Assembly (NCBI GenBank): GCA_964627445.1
Contig: CAZVJF010000004.1
Coordinates: forward strand, 1-64,000
DNA: 64,000 nucleotides
Direction: 5' to 3'
From: Luteibaculum sp964627445
Lineage (GTDB): Bacteria > Bacteroidota > Bacteroidia > Flavobacteriales_D > Luteibaculaceae
Positions 52,339 through 60,483 of the stretch are shown here, piece after piece. Both the position numbers and the translations under genes were made by a program. The notes under the pieces were generated by a model, which did no database searches, was not told where the DNA came from, and saw only the letters and a program-made list of their open reading frames with translations. The first letter of the stretch is position 1. Each line of letters opens with the position of its first letter.

Positions 52339-53234
52339 GTTTTTTTTGTGCGCACTAAATAAACCCCTGAAATTATTAACAAAGCAAACAATCCATCCAG
52401 CCAAGAAAACACCTCTCCATCCCACACACCCCAAAAAACAGCTACAATAGGAATGAGATAGGTTACAGAGGAAGCGGTTAAAGCCGAAGTTGCTCGTATA
52501 ACATAATTAAACAGGATGACTGCCAAAGCCGTACCCACTATGCCCAGTATGGCTATAAAACCAAATGCACTCCAACCCGAGGGATGATGCGCGATTACTT
52601 GCGGCACACCGAGAAGTAATGATCCTGCCAAGAACAAAGGCAGCTGCATAACAAAGCTAATAGCCGTTATTTGAACGGGCCGCAATTCTTGCAGATAGGT
52701 TTTTATTACGTTTACGCTAGTGGCATACCCGAGACAAGCAGCTACAACAAAGAGGCTGTACCCGCCCACATCGGAAAAGGAAAAATTAAAATTAGACTGG
52801 GATAGGATAAGCCCCGCTGCTCCAACCAGACCCACGGTAACTCCCAAATACTTTAGCACCGTGCCTTTTACATTGAAGAATAGCGCACCAAGAATTAGGG
52901 TAAAAAAGGGTGTAAGCGAATTGAGCACTCCCGAAAGCGCGCTATTTATTTGTGTTTGCGCCACAGCAAAACAAATCGCTGGAATTCCATTTCCAACAAA
53001 CCCAGCGACAAACAAAGGCCACGCATTGCTGCGCTTAACCACGCTACGATGTTTCAATGCAAAAGGGAGCAAAGTCAATGCAGCCAGCGTTATCCGTAGA
53101 AAGCCTACTTGCAAACCAGAGAATATAGGATCTCCGGATGCATCGAATAGACCGCGCTTCATCAATATAAAGGAGCTCCCCCAAACCAAAGCCAGTAAAC
53201 CCAGCCGCGAAATAATCCAACCGTAGCTCTTCAA
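52335..53234 (-). CDS. EamA (DMT) family transporter
   Basis: This 299-residue inner-membrane protein has ten predicted membrane segments in two EamA repeats (about 10-145 and 155-295). Each repeat contains the family's small-residue-rich helices (LALVWGSSFILMKRGL, NYVIRATSALTASSVTYLIPI). Drug/metabolite transporters of this type export amino acids or other small metabolites; the substrate is unknown. It lies divergent from the HMA lipoprotein gene (56 bp). Confidence 0.88.
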   Translation of the reverse strand: MKSYGWIISRLGLLALVWGSSFILMKRGLFDASGDPIFSGLQVGFLRITLAALTLLPFALKHRSVVKRSNAWPLFVAGFVGNGIPAICFAVAQTQINSALSGVLNSLTPFFTLILGALFFNVKGTVLKYLGVTVGLVGAAGLILSQSNFNFSFSDVGGYSLFVVAACLGYATSVNVIKTYLQELRPVQITAISFVMQLPLFLAGSLLLGVPQVIAHHPSGWSAFGFIAILGIVGTALAVILFNYVIRATSALTASSVTYLIPIVAVFWGVWDGEVFSWLDGLFALLIISGVYLVRTKKT

Positions 53235-53258
53235 GAGTAAAAATTGTTAAGCGCTTAA

Positions 53259-53285
53259 TTGCCGGCAAATATTGTTTTATTTTTG
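53259..53285 (+). promoter_or_regulatory. Predicted promoter of the HMA lipoprotein gene
   Basis: TTG (53259-53261) and TATTTTTG (53278-53285, perfect TAnnTTTG) are 16 bp apart. The -7 element ends only 5 bp before the first ATG (53291), so the later in-frame ATG at 53303 is a better candidate start unless the transcript is leaderless. Confidence 0.5.
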
Positions 53286-53290
53286 CTGAA

Positions 53291-53818
53291 ATGATGAAGC
53301 ACATGCGTACCATATCCCTAATCTTTTGCGTGTCTTTGATTGCTGCCTGTAGCAGTAACCCAGAAACAGCAAAACAAACAGAAGAGAACGATGTAGCGGT
53401 AAAATACAGCTACGTAGAAGGCGAACAGAAAGGAAGCAAAGCCAAATTGGCGGTAAATGGCATGGCTTGCGAAATTATGTGTGGCGGCCTTATAAAGAAG
53501 AGCTTGAAAAGCTTAGATGGTGTAGCTACTGCAGATGTATCTTTCAATCCCGAAGACAAGTCGGGTATGGCAGAGGTAGATTTTGATGACCAGCGTATTA
53601 CCGAGAAAGAATTAGTAGCAGCCATAGAAAAACTCAACGATGGCCAGTATAAGGTGAAAGCTGTAGAAATAGTGGTTACCGAAACCAGCTACGAAAAACT
53701 AGAGAAAGAGACAGGTCTGGATAAAAATCCTGAGCAAATGATGGATAAGCAAATTTCGCTTCCATCGTTGTCACTACCCAATATATTTGACGTGTTGAAC
53801 GGAGCACTTTTCCAGTAA
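53291..53818 (+). CDS. Lipoprotein with heavy-metal-associated (HMA) domain
   Basis: The 175-residue protein begins with a lipoprotein signal, lipobox IAACSS with Cys20 (numbering from 53291). Residues about 50-125 are an HMA ferredoxin-like fold in which the metal loop reads GMACEIMC (C60, C64). This is a CxxxC spacing where the classic motif is CxxC; variants of this sort occur in Bacteroidota and may still bind copper. The C-terminal region is low in cysteine and of unknown role. Start: ATGs at 53291, 53294 and 53303; the last fits the promoter best. It lies upstream of haem A synthase (72 bp), with a terminator between. Copper delivery to cytochrome oxidase is a speculation. Confidence 0.8.
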   Translation: MMKHMRTISLIFCVSLIAACSSNPETAKQTEENDVAVKYSYVEGEQKGSKAKLAVNGMACEIMCGGLIKKSLKSLDGVATADVSFNPEDKSGMAEVDFDDQRITEKELVAAIEKLNDGQYKVKAVEIVVTETSYEKLEKETGLDKNPEQMMDKQISLPSLSLPNIFDVLNGALFQ

Positions 53819-53840
53819 TGGCCGCAACAAAATTGGCAGT

Positions 53841-53871
53841 AAAGGTTTCTATTGAGGAAACCTTTTTTTTT
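53841..53871 (+). terminator. Rho-independent terminator after the HMA lipoprotein gene
   Basis: AAAGGTTTC pairs with GAAACCTTT across a 7-nt loop (TATTGAG), followed by eight or more T residues. Confidence 0.85.
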
Positions 53872-53889
53872 GCTTAAAAATTCTACCAC

Positions 53890-54930
53890 ATGCAGGGCGT
53901 TAGAGCTTGGTTAGTTACTGGTTGTATAATGATTGCGGTAATGGTGCTCATTGGTGGCATTACCCGTTTGACGGATTCGGGCTTGAGTATTACCGAATGG
54001 GAGGTGGTTAAAGGCACTCTTCCACCATTGACCGAGGAAGCTTGGGAAAACGCCTTTGCTAAATACAAACAAATACCAGAGTACGCCATTCGTCACAGCC
54101 ATTTTACCATGGCCGATTTTAAGCGCATTTACTTTTGGGAATACTTCCACAGACTATGGGGCCGCCTCATGGGCTTTGTCTTTATTATTCCCTTCGTGTA
54201 TTTCTGGGTGCGCGGTAAACTTATTCCTATCCTAAAAAAACGCGGCATTGTTATTTTGCTGGGTGGGGGTGCTGTTGGTAGCCTGGGCTGGTTTATGGTA
54301 AGCAGTGGTCTGAGCGAAAGACCCGATGTCAGTCACTACCGCTTGGCCATTCACCTCAGTGCCGCCTTCTCCTTATTCTCTTACGTGTATTGGACCTATT
54401 TAAAAACTAGCCAACCACGGACTTTGCAAATACCGGTAGCCAGTAAGCTGCTAAAGCGCGCTGCAACAGCAGGACTGGTGTTGTTGGGAATACAAATTAT
54501 CTATGGCGCTTTTGTGGCTGGAATGGATGCCGGATTGGTGTATAACACATGGCCCAGCATGAACGGAGCATTCCTTCCAGAAAATCTCACTCCCTTCGAT
54601 AGTGTATGGAAAAACCTCACAGACCATAAAGACGGGGTCCAATTCATCCACCGCAATATGGCCTATTTAGTGGCCGGCATAACCGTTTTTATTGCCTTGC
54701 AGCTCAAGAAAGAAGCCATGTATGGAACCACCTGGTTTTGGATGTTGGTTATGGTCACTTTACAGATTGTTCTGGGTATCATTACCTTACTGGGCGGCAA
54801 AAGTGGAGACATCTCCGTTTTCTGGGGAACAGCGCACCAGTTTGTAGCCCTGCTGCTGCTTATACAGTACCTCAACATGGCGTTTAAGGTTTGGGGGCAC
54901 ACCATGCTCACTGCATCTGTAAAAAGTTGA
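53890..54930 (+). CDS. ctaA: Haem A synthase (COX15/CtaA family)
   Basis: This 346-residue inner-membrane enzyme converts haem O to haem A for cytochrome oxidase. Family features are the N-terminal GGITRLTDSGLSITEW (about 22-37), the haem ligand region EYFHRLWGR (H87), and IHRNMAYLVAG and GTAHQFVALLLL histidines. About eight membrane segments are present. The ATG at 53890 gives the typical start and lies 19 bp after the terminator of the HMA gene. No ctaB or cox genes are in the window. Confidence 0.96.
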   Translation: MQGVRAWLVTGCIMIAVMVLIGGITRLTDSGLSITEWEVVKGTLPPLTEEAWENAFAKYKQIPEYAIRHSHFTMADFKRIYFWEYFHRLWGRLMGFVFIIPFVYFWVRGKLIPILKKRGIVILLGGGAVGSLGWFMVSSGLSERPDVSHYRLAIHLSAAFSLFSYVYWTYLKTSQPRTLQIPVASKLLKRAATAGLVLLGIQIIYGAFVAGMDAGLVYNTWPSMNGAFLPENLTPFDSVWKNLTDHKDGVQFIHRNMAYLVAGITVFIALQLKKEAMYGTTWFWMLVMVTLQIVLGIITLLGGKSGDISVFWGTAHQFVALLLLIQYLNMAFKVWGHTMLTASVKS

Positions 54931-54968
54931 AGTTCATCGGGTTTAGCTTAGTTCATAGATTATTTATT

Positions 54969-54976
54969 TACCTTTG
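54969..54976 (+). promoter_or_regulatory. Predicted -7 promoter element of the lipoprotein gene
   Basis: TACCTTTG is a perfect TAnnTTTG element, 22 bp before the ATG at 54998. It overlaps an earlier in-frame start at 54974, which argues for 54998 as the real start. Confidence 0.55.
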
Positions 54977-54997
54977 TACAGAATTATACGCTGTATT

Positions 54998-55588
54998 ATG
55001 AGAAAGTACTTTTCTGGATTAGCAATGGCTCTAGGAGCGTTTGCTTTTACCGCTTGCGAAGAAACCACCTTTGATGTGTCTCTTCCTTTTGAACACACCA
55101 TTACAACCGCTGTTGAAATTCCTGCAAACACAGGAGATGTTACCCAAACGGATACTACCACTTTTGATGCAACAGTAGATGAAGATTTAGAAGAGCAACT
55201 GAACCAAGTAAAAGATCTAAAGATTAAAGAGGTAGTGGTAAACATCACCAACTTAAATAACACGGACAGCTTGGATCACCTTACGGCTCGTGCAGACGTT
55301 AAAATGGCTTTTGGACCACTACTCGACATCGAAGTATTTAATACCGATTTATTTGGTGGCTACGCCACTTTTGCCGAGCTATACGAAGTACTGCCACTGA
55401 CCTATACAGCGGAAGATTTAGGCGTTTCTTCTATAGATGAATTGCTTGCAACCTTGAAAGCAGGAGACGATGCCACTTTTATCAGTAACTACAGCGCTAC
55501 CAACGGTACAAACAACACCTACAGCTTTGATGCGGTGATTACCGTAAAATTTGATGCCACCGCTGAACTCGCTAGCGAAGAAGAGTAA
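54998..55588 (+). CDS. Predicted lipoprotein of unknown function
   Basis: From the ATG at 54998 the product has 196 residues, with a lipoprotein signal (FAFTACEET; Cys near residue 20). The mature part is acidic and Thr-rich (many Asp, Glu and Thr; FDVSLPFEHTITTAVEIPAN) and looks beta-rich, like small Bacteroidota surface lipoproteins. No family recognised. A terminator with a 12-bp stem follows at 55612-55645. It is flanked by ctaA and the MFS transporter gene. Confidence 0.72.
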   Translation: MRKYFSGLAMALGAFAFTACEETTFDVSLPFEHTITTAVEIPANTGDVTQTDTTTFDATVDEDLEEQLNQVKDLKIKEVVVNITNLNNTDSLDHLTARADVKMAFGPLLDIEVFNTDLFGGYATFAELYEVLPLTYTAEDLGVSSIDELLATLKAGDDATFISNYSATNGTNNTYSFDAVITVKFDATAELASEEE

Positions 55589-55611
55589 ACGATTAATGAA
55601 TCATATCGAAG

Positions 55612-55645
55612 AAGCCTCGTTGGATCACCAGCGAGGCTTTTTAGT
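55612..55645 (+). terminator. Rho-independent terminator after the lipoprotein gene
   Basis: AAGCCTCGTTGG pairs with CCAGCGAGGCTT (one G-T) across a 4-nt ATCA loop and is followed by TTTTAGTTTTT. On the minus strand the flanking bases are not T-rich, so it likely serves only the plus-strand gene. Confidence 0.88.
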
Positions 55646-56834
55646 TTTTGGGCACAATAGAGCGCGATGCCCAAACCGCTAAAAGCGAAGCAAAAACGGC
55701 AATACCACCTACCCAAGCAAAGTTTTCGAGCTCTTTCGTTACGCTATTTTCCACCACAACTACACCTGCAATTAGGCTAGATATCCCAGCACCTATTTGC
55801 TGCACTGAACTTGTAATGTTCATGAAACTCCCCCTATTTTCCCTTTTTACCACACTGGTAATTAAGGTTTGTGCTGGAATATACCTTCCGCCCGAGGTAA
55901 CAAAAAACAAAGTGGTTACTATAAGCGCATACCCAATGGGCAATCGAGGAAAATTAGTGATCAAGACAATAGGCAACAGGTTGATGAGGGCAAAAATAAA
56001 ATAGGTCTTCCGGTGGCCTATCCGGTCTGCCAAACGCCCAATGCGCGGAGAAGTAAAAATAGTAATAGCGCCCCCTAGCAAATAAATAAGCGTAATTTCT
56101 GTTCCTTCAAAACCCACGTTTCGCTCCATATACGGAGCAATAAAAGGTATCACTGTAAACTGGCCTAGCATTAACAGTATCATAAAAAGCAAGGCCCGCA
56201 ACTGGTTGGGATCTTTAGTAATGTTCGTAATAACCCGCAAACGCCTGCCCGCAGGAATAGCCCCTTCCAGGTGCGCCCTCATTTCAGGTACCCAGCGGTA
56301 TAAGGCTATGCTAATAAATACACCAAACACAGCCAGCAAATAAAATGGAGCATGCCAATCGGATTGCTCCGCGAGGTAATATCCAAAGGGAACCCCAAAT
56401 ACTGAAGCGGCAGAAAAAGATGCCATTACAAAACCCATAGCCGAGGATCTACGCTCCAAGGGAATGACATCGCCAATAATGGTTAGCACCATGGCCCCAG
56501 CAACACCACCAAAGGCACCCGTGAAAATTCTCGCAATGACCAGAAACTCGTAATTGGGTGCCATAGCACAGCAGAACGTGCCCACAGTAAAGCCTACATA
56601 AAGGAAAAAAAGCGCTTTTTTACGATCGAACTTATCGATAAAAAAGGCCGATAAAAAGCCACTAGCCCCTGCACTAAAGGTGTAAGCAGAAACAATAAGG
56701 CTAAATTGCGCTGGAGTTATGGTAAACGCCTCCATCAATCGATCTCCCAACGGCATCATGATCATAAAATCCATGATGTGGGTAAACTGTATGGCGGCCA
56801 AAACCCACAACAAGCCTTTTTCAGATTGTTTCAT
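55641..56834 (-). CDS. MFS transporter (AraJ/NepI-like)
   Basis: From the ATG at 56834 this is a 397-residue major-facilitator protein with 12 predicted membrane segments. The loop 2-3 motif reads DKFDRKKALFFLYVG (equivalent of GxLaDrxGrKxxl), and RIFTGAFGGVAGAMV matches segment 4. Members of this subgroup export sugars, nucleosides or drugs; substrate unknown. It is convergent with the lipoprotein gene and divergent from the THUMP-like gene (58 bp). Confidence 0.86.
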   Translation of the reverse strand: MKQSEKGLLWVLAAIQFTHIMDFMIMMPLGDRLMEAFTITPAQFSLIVSAYTFSAGASGFLSAFFIDKFDRKKALFFLYVGFTVGTFCCAMAPNYEFLVIARIFTGAFGGVAGAMVLTIIGDVIPLERRSSAMGFVMASFSAASVFGVPFGYYLAEQSDWHAPFYLLAVFGVFISIALYRWVPEMRAHLEGAIPAGRRLRVITNITKDPNQLRALLFMILLMLGQFTVIPFIAPYMERNVGFEGTEITLIYLLGGAITIFTSPRIGRLADRIGHRKTYFIFALINLLPIVLITNFPRLPIGYALIVTTLFFVTSGGRYIPAQTLITSVVKRENRGSFMNITSSVQQIGAGISSLIAGVVVVENSVTKELENFAWVGGIAVFASLLAVWASRSIVPKN

Positions 56835-56892
56835 AAAAAGAAAACCAAGCAGCAAAGGTAGGCCCTAAGGCTTTACCCGCACTTTATTTTTT

Positions 56893-58140
56893 ATGAGAGA
56901 AACACTGCAAGAAATACTCCAGACCAGCAAAGAAGCATTAACCAGCGCAGGTTTCCGCGAGTGGCTTTCTACCAGCAACCGCGCGGCCGTTAACAAAGTT
57001 TTACTGGCAGGAAAACCAGTACACGGAGTACCTGCAACCGTGGCTGTACACCAATGGACGGCCATGCAAAAGCTCCGTAAAAAAGCTCCCGAACTCACAG
57101 AGCAGCCCGGCATCCTATTTCCCCCTAATTTCTTCTTAGAACAAACCTCTAGCCAACAGAGCTGTATCGCCAAAGGTCAACTACTAGCACAGTTACAAGC
57201 AAAATCAATCATTGATATCACGGGTGGATTTGGTCTGGATGCAATATTTCTATCCAAACAGGTGCAATACACGCATGTAGAACACCAAGAGTACCTACAG
57301 CAAATAGCCAAACAAAACTTCGAAACGCTAAATCTGCCCATTACATCAGTACCAGACGATGGCTTAACGTACCTTGCTATGCATGCTGGGGAAACCGATT
57401 GGGTATATGCCGATCCGCAACGTAGAGACAGCTCCAACCAGCGCTCCTTTCATCTAGAAGATCACCAGCCGCTACCTTCTGAAGTTATTGCTGCGGCACA
57501 AAAAAAATCGGTAGCAGGAATTCTGTTCAAACTATCGCCCATGGTAGATTTGGGGCTTTTGCTTAAGCAAGATATACCCCATTACCACAAAGCAGTTGTT
57601 GTTATTGAGGTCAAACAAGAGGTAAAAGAGATCGTGTGGATTCTCTCTAAAAACCCCTTAGGTTTCACCTTGCAATACGTACACGTTGATGGTAAGAACC
57701 AGACGCATGCTGTAGACCACCCCAACTTTCCTCCCAAAAAAGACCCCCTCCAAAAAACCGAGAATTTACCCGAGTACCTCTATGTGCCCAACCCGGGCTT
57801 GGTAAAAAGCGGCTTAACGGATACACTCGCAGCAGAATTGGGTTTGAATAGTGTAGACGACCCTCTCAAGCTCTTTGGTGGCAAGGATATAGAAACTCCG
57901 TTTTACCGACAATTTCGCGCCGTAAGCCCTGTTCCAACCAATACCAGCGCTTTAAAAAAGGCATTGCAAGGAAAGCACTATCATATTATCTCATTACACC
58001 CAAAGATTAAGCCCGAAGTGCTTGCTCAAAAGCTCAAGCTCGTTCCCAAAGGCAACCTGTACCTTATTTTTTGGATGGATGCAGGAAAAAGCGCAGGCTA
58101 CTTGGCAGAACGCACTCCTAACGCCAGCGAAACGTTGTGA
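56893..58140 (+). CDS. THUMP-like domain class I SAM-dependent methyltransferase
   Basis: The 415-residue protein has an N-terminal helical domain, a Rossmann methyltransferase domain beginning at IIDITGGFGLDAIFLS (about 113-128), and the motif YADPQRRD (the usual DPxRR of this family, near 177). A C-terminal THUMP-like domain completes it. Related Bacteroidota proteins are annotated as THUMP-like class I methyltransferases; an RNA substrate is likely, but no specific position is known. The last 23 bp overlap the convergent gldD gene. Confidence 0.82.
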   Translation: MRETLQEILQTSKEALTSAGFREWLSTSNRAAVNKVLLAGKPVHGVPATVAVHQWTAMQKLRKKAPELTEQPGILFPPNFFLEQTSSQQSCIAKGQLLAQLQAKSIIDITGGFGLDAIFLSKQVQYTHVEHQEYLQQIAKQNFETLNLPITSVPDDGLTYLAMHAGETDWVYADPQRRDSSNQRSFHLEDHQPLPSEVIAAAQKKSVAGILFKLSPMVDLGLLLKQDIPHYHKAVVVIEVKQEVKEIVWILSKNPLGFTLQYVHVDGKNQTHAVDHPNFPPKKDPLQKTENLPEYLYVPNPGLVKSGLTDTLAAELGLNSVDDPLKLFGGKDIETPFYRQFRAVSPVPTNTSALKKALQGKHYHIISLHPKIKPEVLAQKLKLVPKGNLYLIFWMDAGKSAGYLAERTPNASETL

Positions 58141-58678
58141 GCAAGTGGTCTAAGTCATGCATCACGTATTGCTGCACTGGACGCAGCGAATCTGCATTGG
58201 GTTGTGCTCTAAAGTATAAGGCTCCTCGGAGAAAATGGTCGGTACTGTCTGTGACGCAAAATTGATATGCTGAAGCTACATTGCCCTCTAGCTTGTACTC
58301 TAGCACAAACTTATCTAAGCTGTCCACCTGCCAGCTTCGCGTGTTGATGGCACTCGCTTTTACCTCATGCTGGTAAGCCAGGCGATGCATTTCATCTAAG
58401 AGATCACGCAAGCTGTTATCCTCGTTTATGGGCAGATAATTCAAGAAAACCTCCCCTTTAAATTCGGGGTACCACAACTTAAAATGGCAGGCATCTGCAG
58501 TTCGCTGTAAAGCGGCTTGGGTAGATATTTCGAATTGGTAAGGGCAGTCGGGTTGTGCTAAACGGTAGGCATGCTCTGGAAAATTCATACGAATATACCC
58601 GCGCTTTTTGGGCACTGGAGCCTCGGTGCATGCGGTAATCATAAACAGACAAATGATGCTGGCTAAAAAGGGTCTCAT
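58118..58678 (-). CDS. gldD: Gliding motility lipoprotein GldD
   Basis: From the ATG at 58678 the product has 186 residues with a lipobox (FMITACTEA; Cys near 17). The mature N-terminus VPKKRGYIRMNFPEHAYRL matches the GldD hallmark PKPRGYFRIdLPE. GldD is needed for gliding and for T9SS function in Flavobacterium johnsoniae. It overlaps gldE by 4 bp (ATGA) and lies downstream of mutY-ssb-gldE, the same order as in F. johnsoniae. Its 3' end overlaps the convergent methyltransferase gene by 23 bp. Confidence 0.9.
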   Translation of the reverse strand: MRPFLASIICLFMITACTEAPVPKKRGYIRMNFPEHAYRLAQPDCPYQFEISTQAALQRTADACHFKLWYPEFKGEVFLNYLPINEDNSLRDLLDEMHRLAYQHEVKASAINTRSWQVDSLDKFVLEYKLEGNVASAYQFCVTDSTDHFLRGALYFRAQPNADSLRPVQQYVMHDLDHLLTTFRWR

Positions 58679-59985
58679 CGGTCTATAGTAAGTTTTACGC
58701 GTTTTACCTTGCGTTTGTCCGCAGCTTCTACCGTGATAACGCAATTGGCAAACTCTATTTTCTCGTTCTTTAAAGGAATTTTACCCGCCAACTCTACCAC
58801 AAAACCGGCTATGGTACCGTTGTCACCACTTGCGGCTTCAAACTCTTCTCCGCTTATGTTTAGTATCTTATAAATGTCTACCAGTTGTGTTTTCCCTTCA
58901 AAAATGTAGGTGTTGTCATCTACCTTGGAATAGACCAGTTCATCCTCGTCAAACTCATCGGAAATATCACCCACAATTTCCTCTACAACGTCTTCCAGGG
59001 TAATTAACCCCAGCGCACCACCGTACTCATCAAGCACAATAGCCATGTGAATTTTACGCTCTTGAAATTCTTTTAACAGATCTACAATTTTCTTGGTATC
59101 TGGAATAAAGTAAGGCTGCCTGAGCAACTTGCGCCAATCTACTTCAGGTTCATCAATATGCTGTATGAGATCTTTAATGTAAAGGATACCCAAAATGTCA
59201 TCGAAGGAGTTGTTGCAAACTGGGATACGGGAGTAACCAGAATCCAAAATCGTCTCGTATAGTTTTTCGTAACCAGTACTTACATCCACGGTTACTGCAT
59301 CCACCCGCGAGGTCATAATCTGGCGCACTTCAGTGTTACCAAACTTTACAATACCCCGTAATATTCGCTGTTCCTCTTCGTTGGTTTCCTCGTCTTCTGT
59401 TAGGTCTAGTGCCTGTTCCAGCTCGCCCACCGAAATGTTATTGGATTTCGCCTTGATTCTACTTTCTAAATAACTCGTGCTACCAACCAATAATTTACTT
59501 AATGGGCGAAACACTTTGCATAAGAAAGCGAGCACGGCACCGGTTACTAAAGCAAGCTTTCTCGATTGATGGGATGCAAAAACCTTGGGGATAACTTCAC
59601 CAAAAATGAGTATGAGCACTGTTACCAGTACCACCTGGAATAAAAAGGCTGCCAGTTCTGTATCAAAACTGAAAAAACCGGTGATAACTACTGTAGATAG
59701 CAGAACCACGGCTATATTGATGAAATTATTGGCTATAAGAATAGTAGCCAACAAGGTTTTAGGCATGCTGAGCAACTCCAAAACCCGCTTAGACTTCGGG
59801 TCGCTTTCTTGCTTAAGGGTATCAATATCACTAGGTGATAAGGAAAAATAAGCCACCTCAGAACCTGAGATAACGGCAGAACAAAAAAGCAGTAGCACAA
59901 TGACAAAAAGTGCTACTGCAGTACCTAGGTCTATGCCTTTAAAGCTTATAAATAATGCGGAAAATTCGATCCACGAAGTCCCCAA
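58675..59985 (-). CDS. gldE: Gliding motility-associated protein GldE (CorC/CNNM-like)
   Basis: This 436-residue membrane protein has a DUF21/CNNM domain with about four hydrophobic segments (1-190), a CBS pair (about 205-330, YSRIPVCNNSFDDILGIL) and a CorC_HlyC domain (350-436, YIFEGKTQLVDIY). GldE partners GldD in F. johnsoniae; CorC-like relatives are Mg2+/Co2+ efflux proteins. The start is TTG at 59985: the preceding in-frame codon is a stop and no ATG is near. The stop overlaps gldD (ATGA), and ssb ends 10 bp upstream. Confidence 0.88.
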   Translation of the reverse strand: MGTSWIEFSALFISFKGIDLGTAVALFVIVLLLFCSAVISGSEVAYFSLSPSDIDTLKQESDPKSKRVLELLSMPKTLLATILIANNFINIAVVLLSTVVITGFFSFDTELAAFLFQVVLVTVLILIFGEVIPKVFASHQSRKLALVTGAVLAFLCKVFRPLSKLLVGSTSYLESRIKAKSNNISVGELEQALDLTEDEETNEEEQRILRGIVKFGNTEVRQIMTSRVDAVTVDVSTGYEKLYETILDSGYSRIPVCNNSFDDILGILYIKDLIQHIDEPEVDWRKLLRQPYFIPDTKKIVDLLKEFQERKIHMAIVLDEYGGALGLITLEDVVEEIVGDISDEFDEDELVYSKVDDNTYIFEGKTQLVDIYKILNISGEEFEAASGDNGTIAGFVVELAGKIPLKNEKIEFANCVITVEAADKRKVKRVKLTIDR

Positions 59986-59995
59986 TCAGTGTAAT

Positions 59996-60430
59996 TTAGA
60001 ATGGAAGGTCATCATCTTTATCTCCGTCTGCGGCTATATCAGCAGAAACCGATTCGTTTGCCATGCTGCCACCACCTGCGGTATTTGAATTTCCTTCCTG
60101 ATTTCGGTTGCCTAAAATAGTAAAATACTCGGCCTCAACCTCGGTAATGTAGCGGGTCTGACCGTCTTTTTCGTAACTATTGGTACGGAGCTTGCCCTCC
60201 ACGTAAATCTGAGCCCCCTTTTTTAAGGTATTCTCTGCGCGTTCGGCTAGGTTTCGCCAGCACGTAATGTTGTGCCACTCGGTTCTTTCGTTCCAGTTTC
60301 CGTCTTTGGTTTTGTAGTTTTCATTGGTCGCCAAAGAGAACTTGGCAATCTTAGAACCGTTGGAAAGCGCTCTTACCTCGGGGTCTTTTCCCAAATTCCC
60401 CACAAGGATTACTTTATTTATTCCTGCCAT
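59996..60430 (-). CDS. ssb: Single-stranded DNA-binding protein
   Basis: This 144-residue protein has an OB-fold N-terminal domain (NKVILVGNLGKDPEVRALSNG, WHNITCWRNLAERAENTLKKG, YVEGKLRTNSYEKDGQTRYI), a short Gly/Asn-rich linker and the acidic tail DKDDDLPF that recruits repair proteins. It protects single-stranded DNA in replication and repair. It follows mutY by 53 bp and precedes gldE by 10 bp, as in the F. johnsoniae mutY-ssb-gldE-gldD locus. Confidence 0.97.
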   Translation of the reverse strand: MAGINKVILVGNLGKDPEVRALSNGSKIAKFSLATNENYKTKDGNWNERTEWHNITCWRNLAERAENTLKKGAQIYVEGKLRTNSYEKDGQTRYITEVEAEYFTILGNRNQEGNSNTAGGGSMANESVSADIAADGDKDDDLPF

Positions 60431-60483
60431 AACAATAAATATTTAGGATTACCTAATAAATATATCAATTTTTAGTTTCGTTT

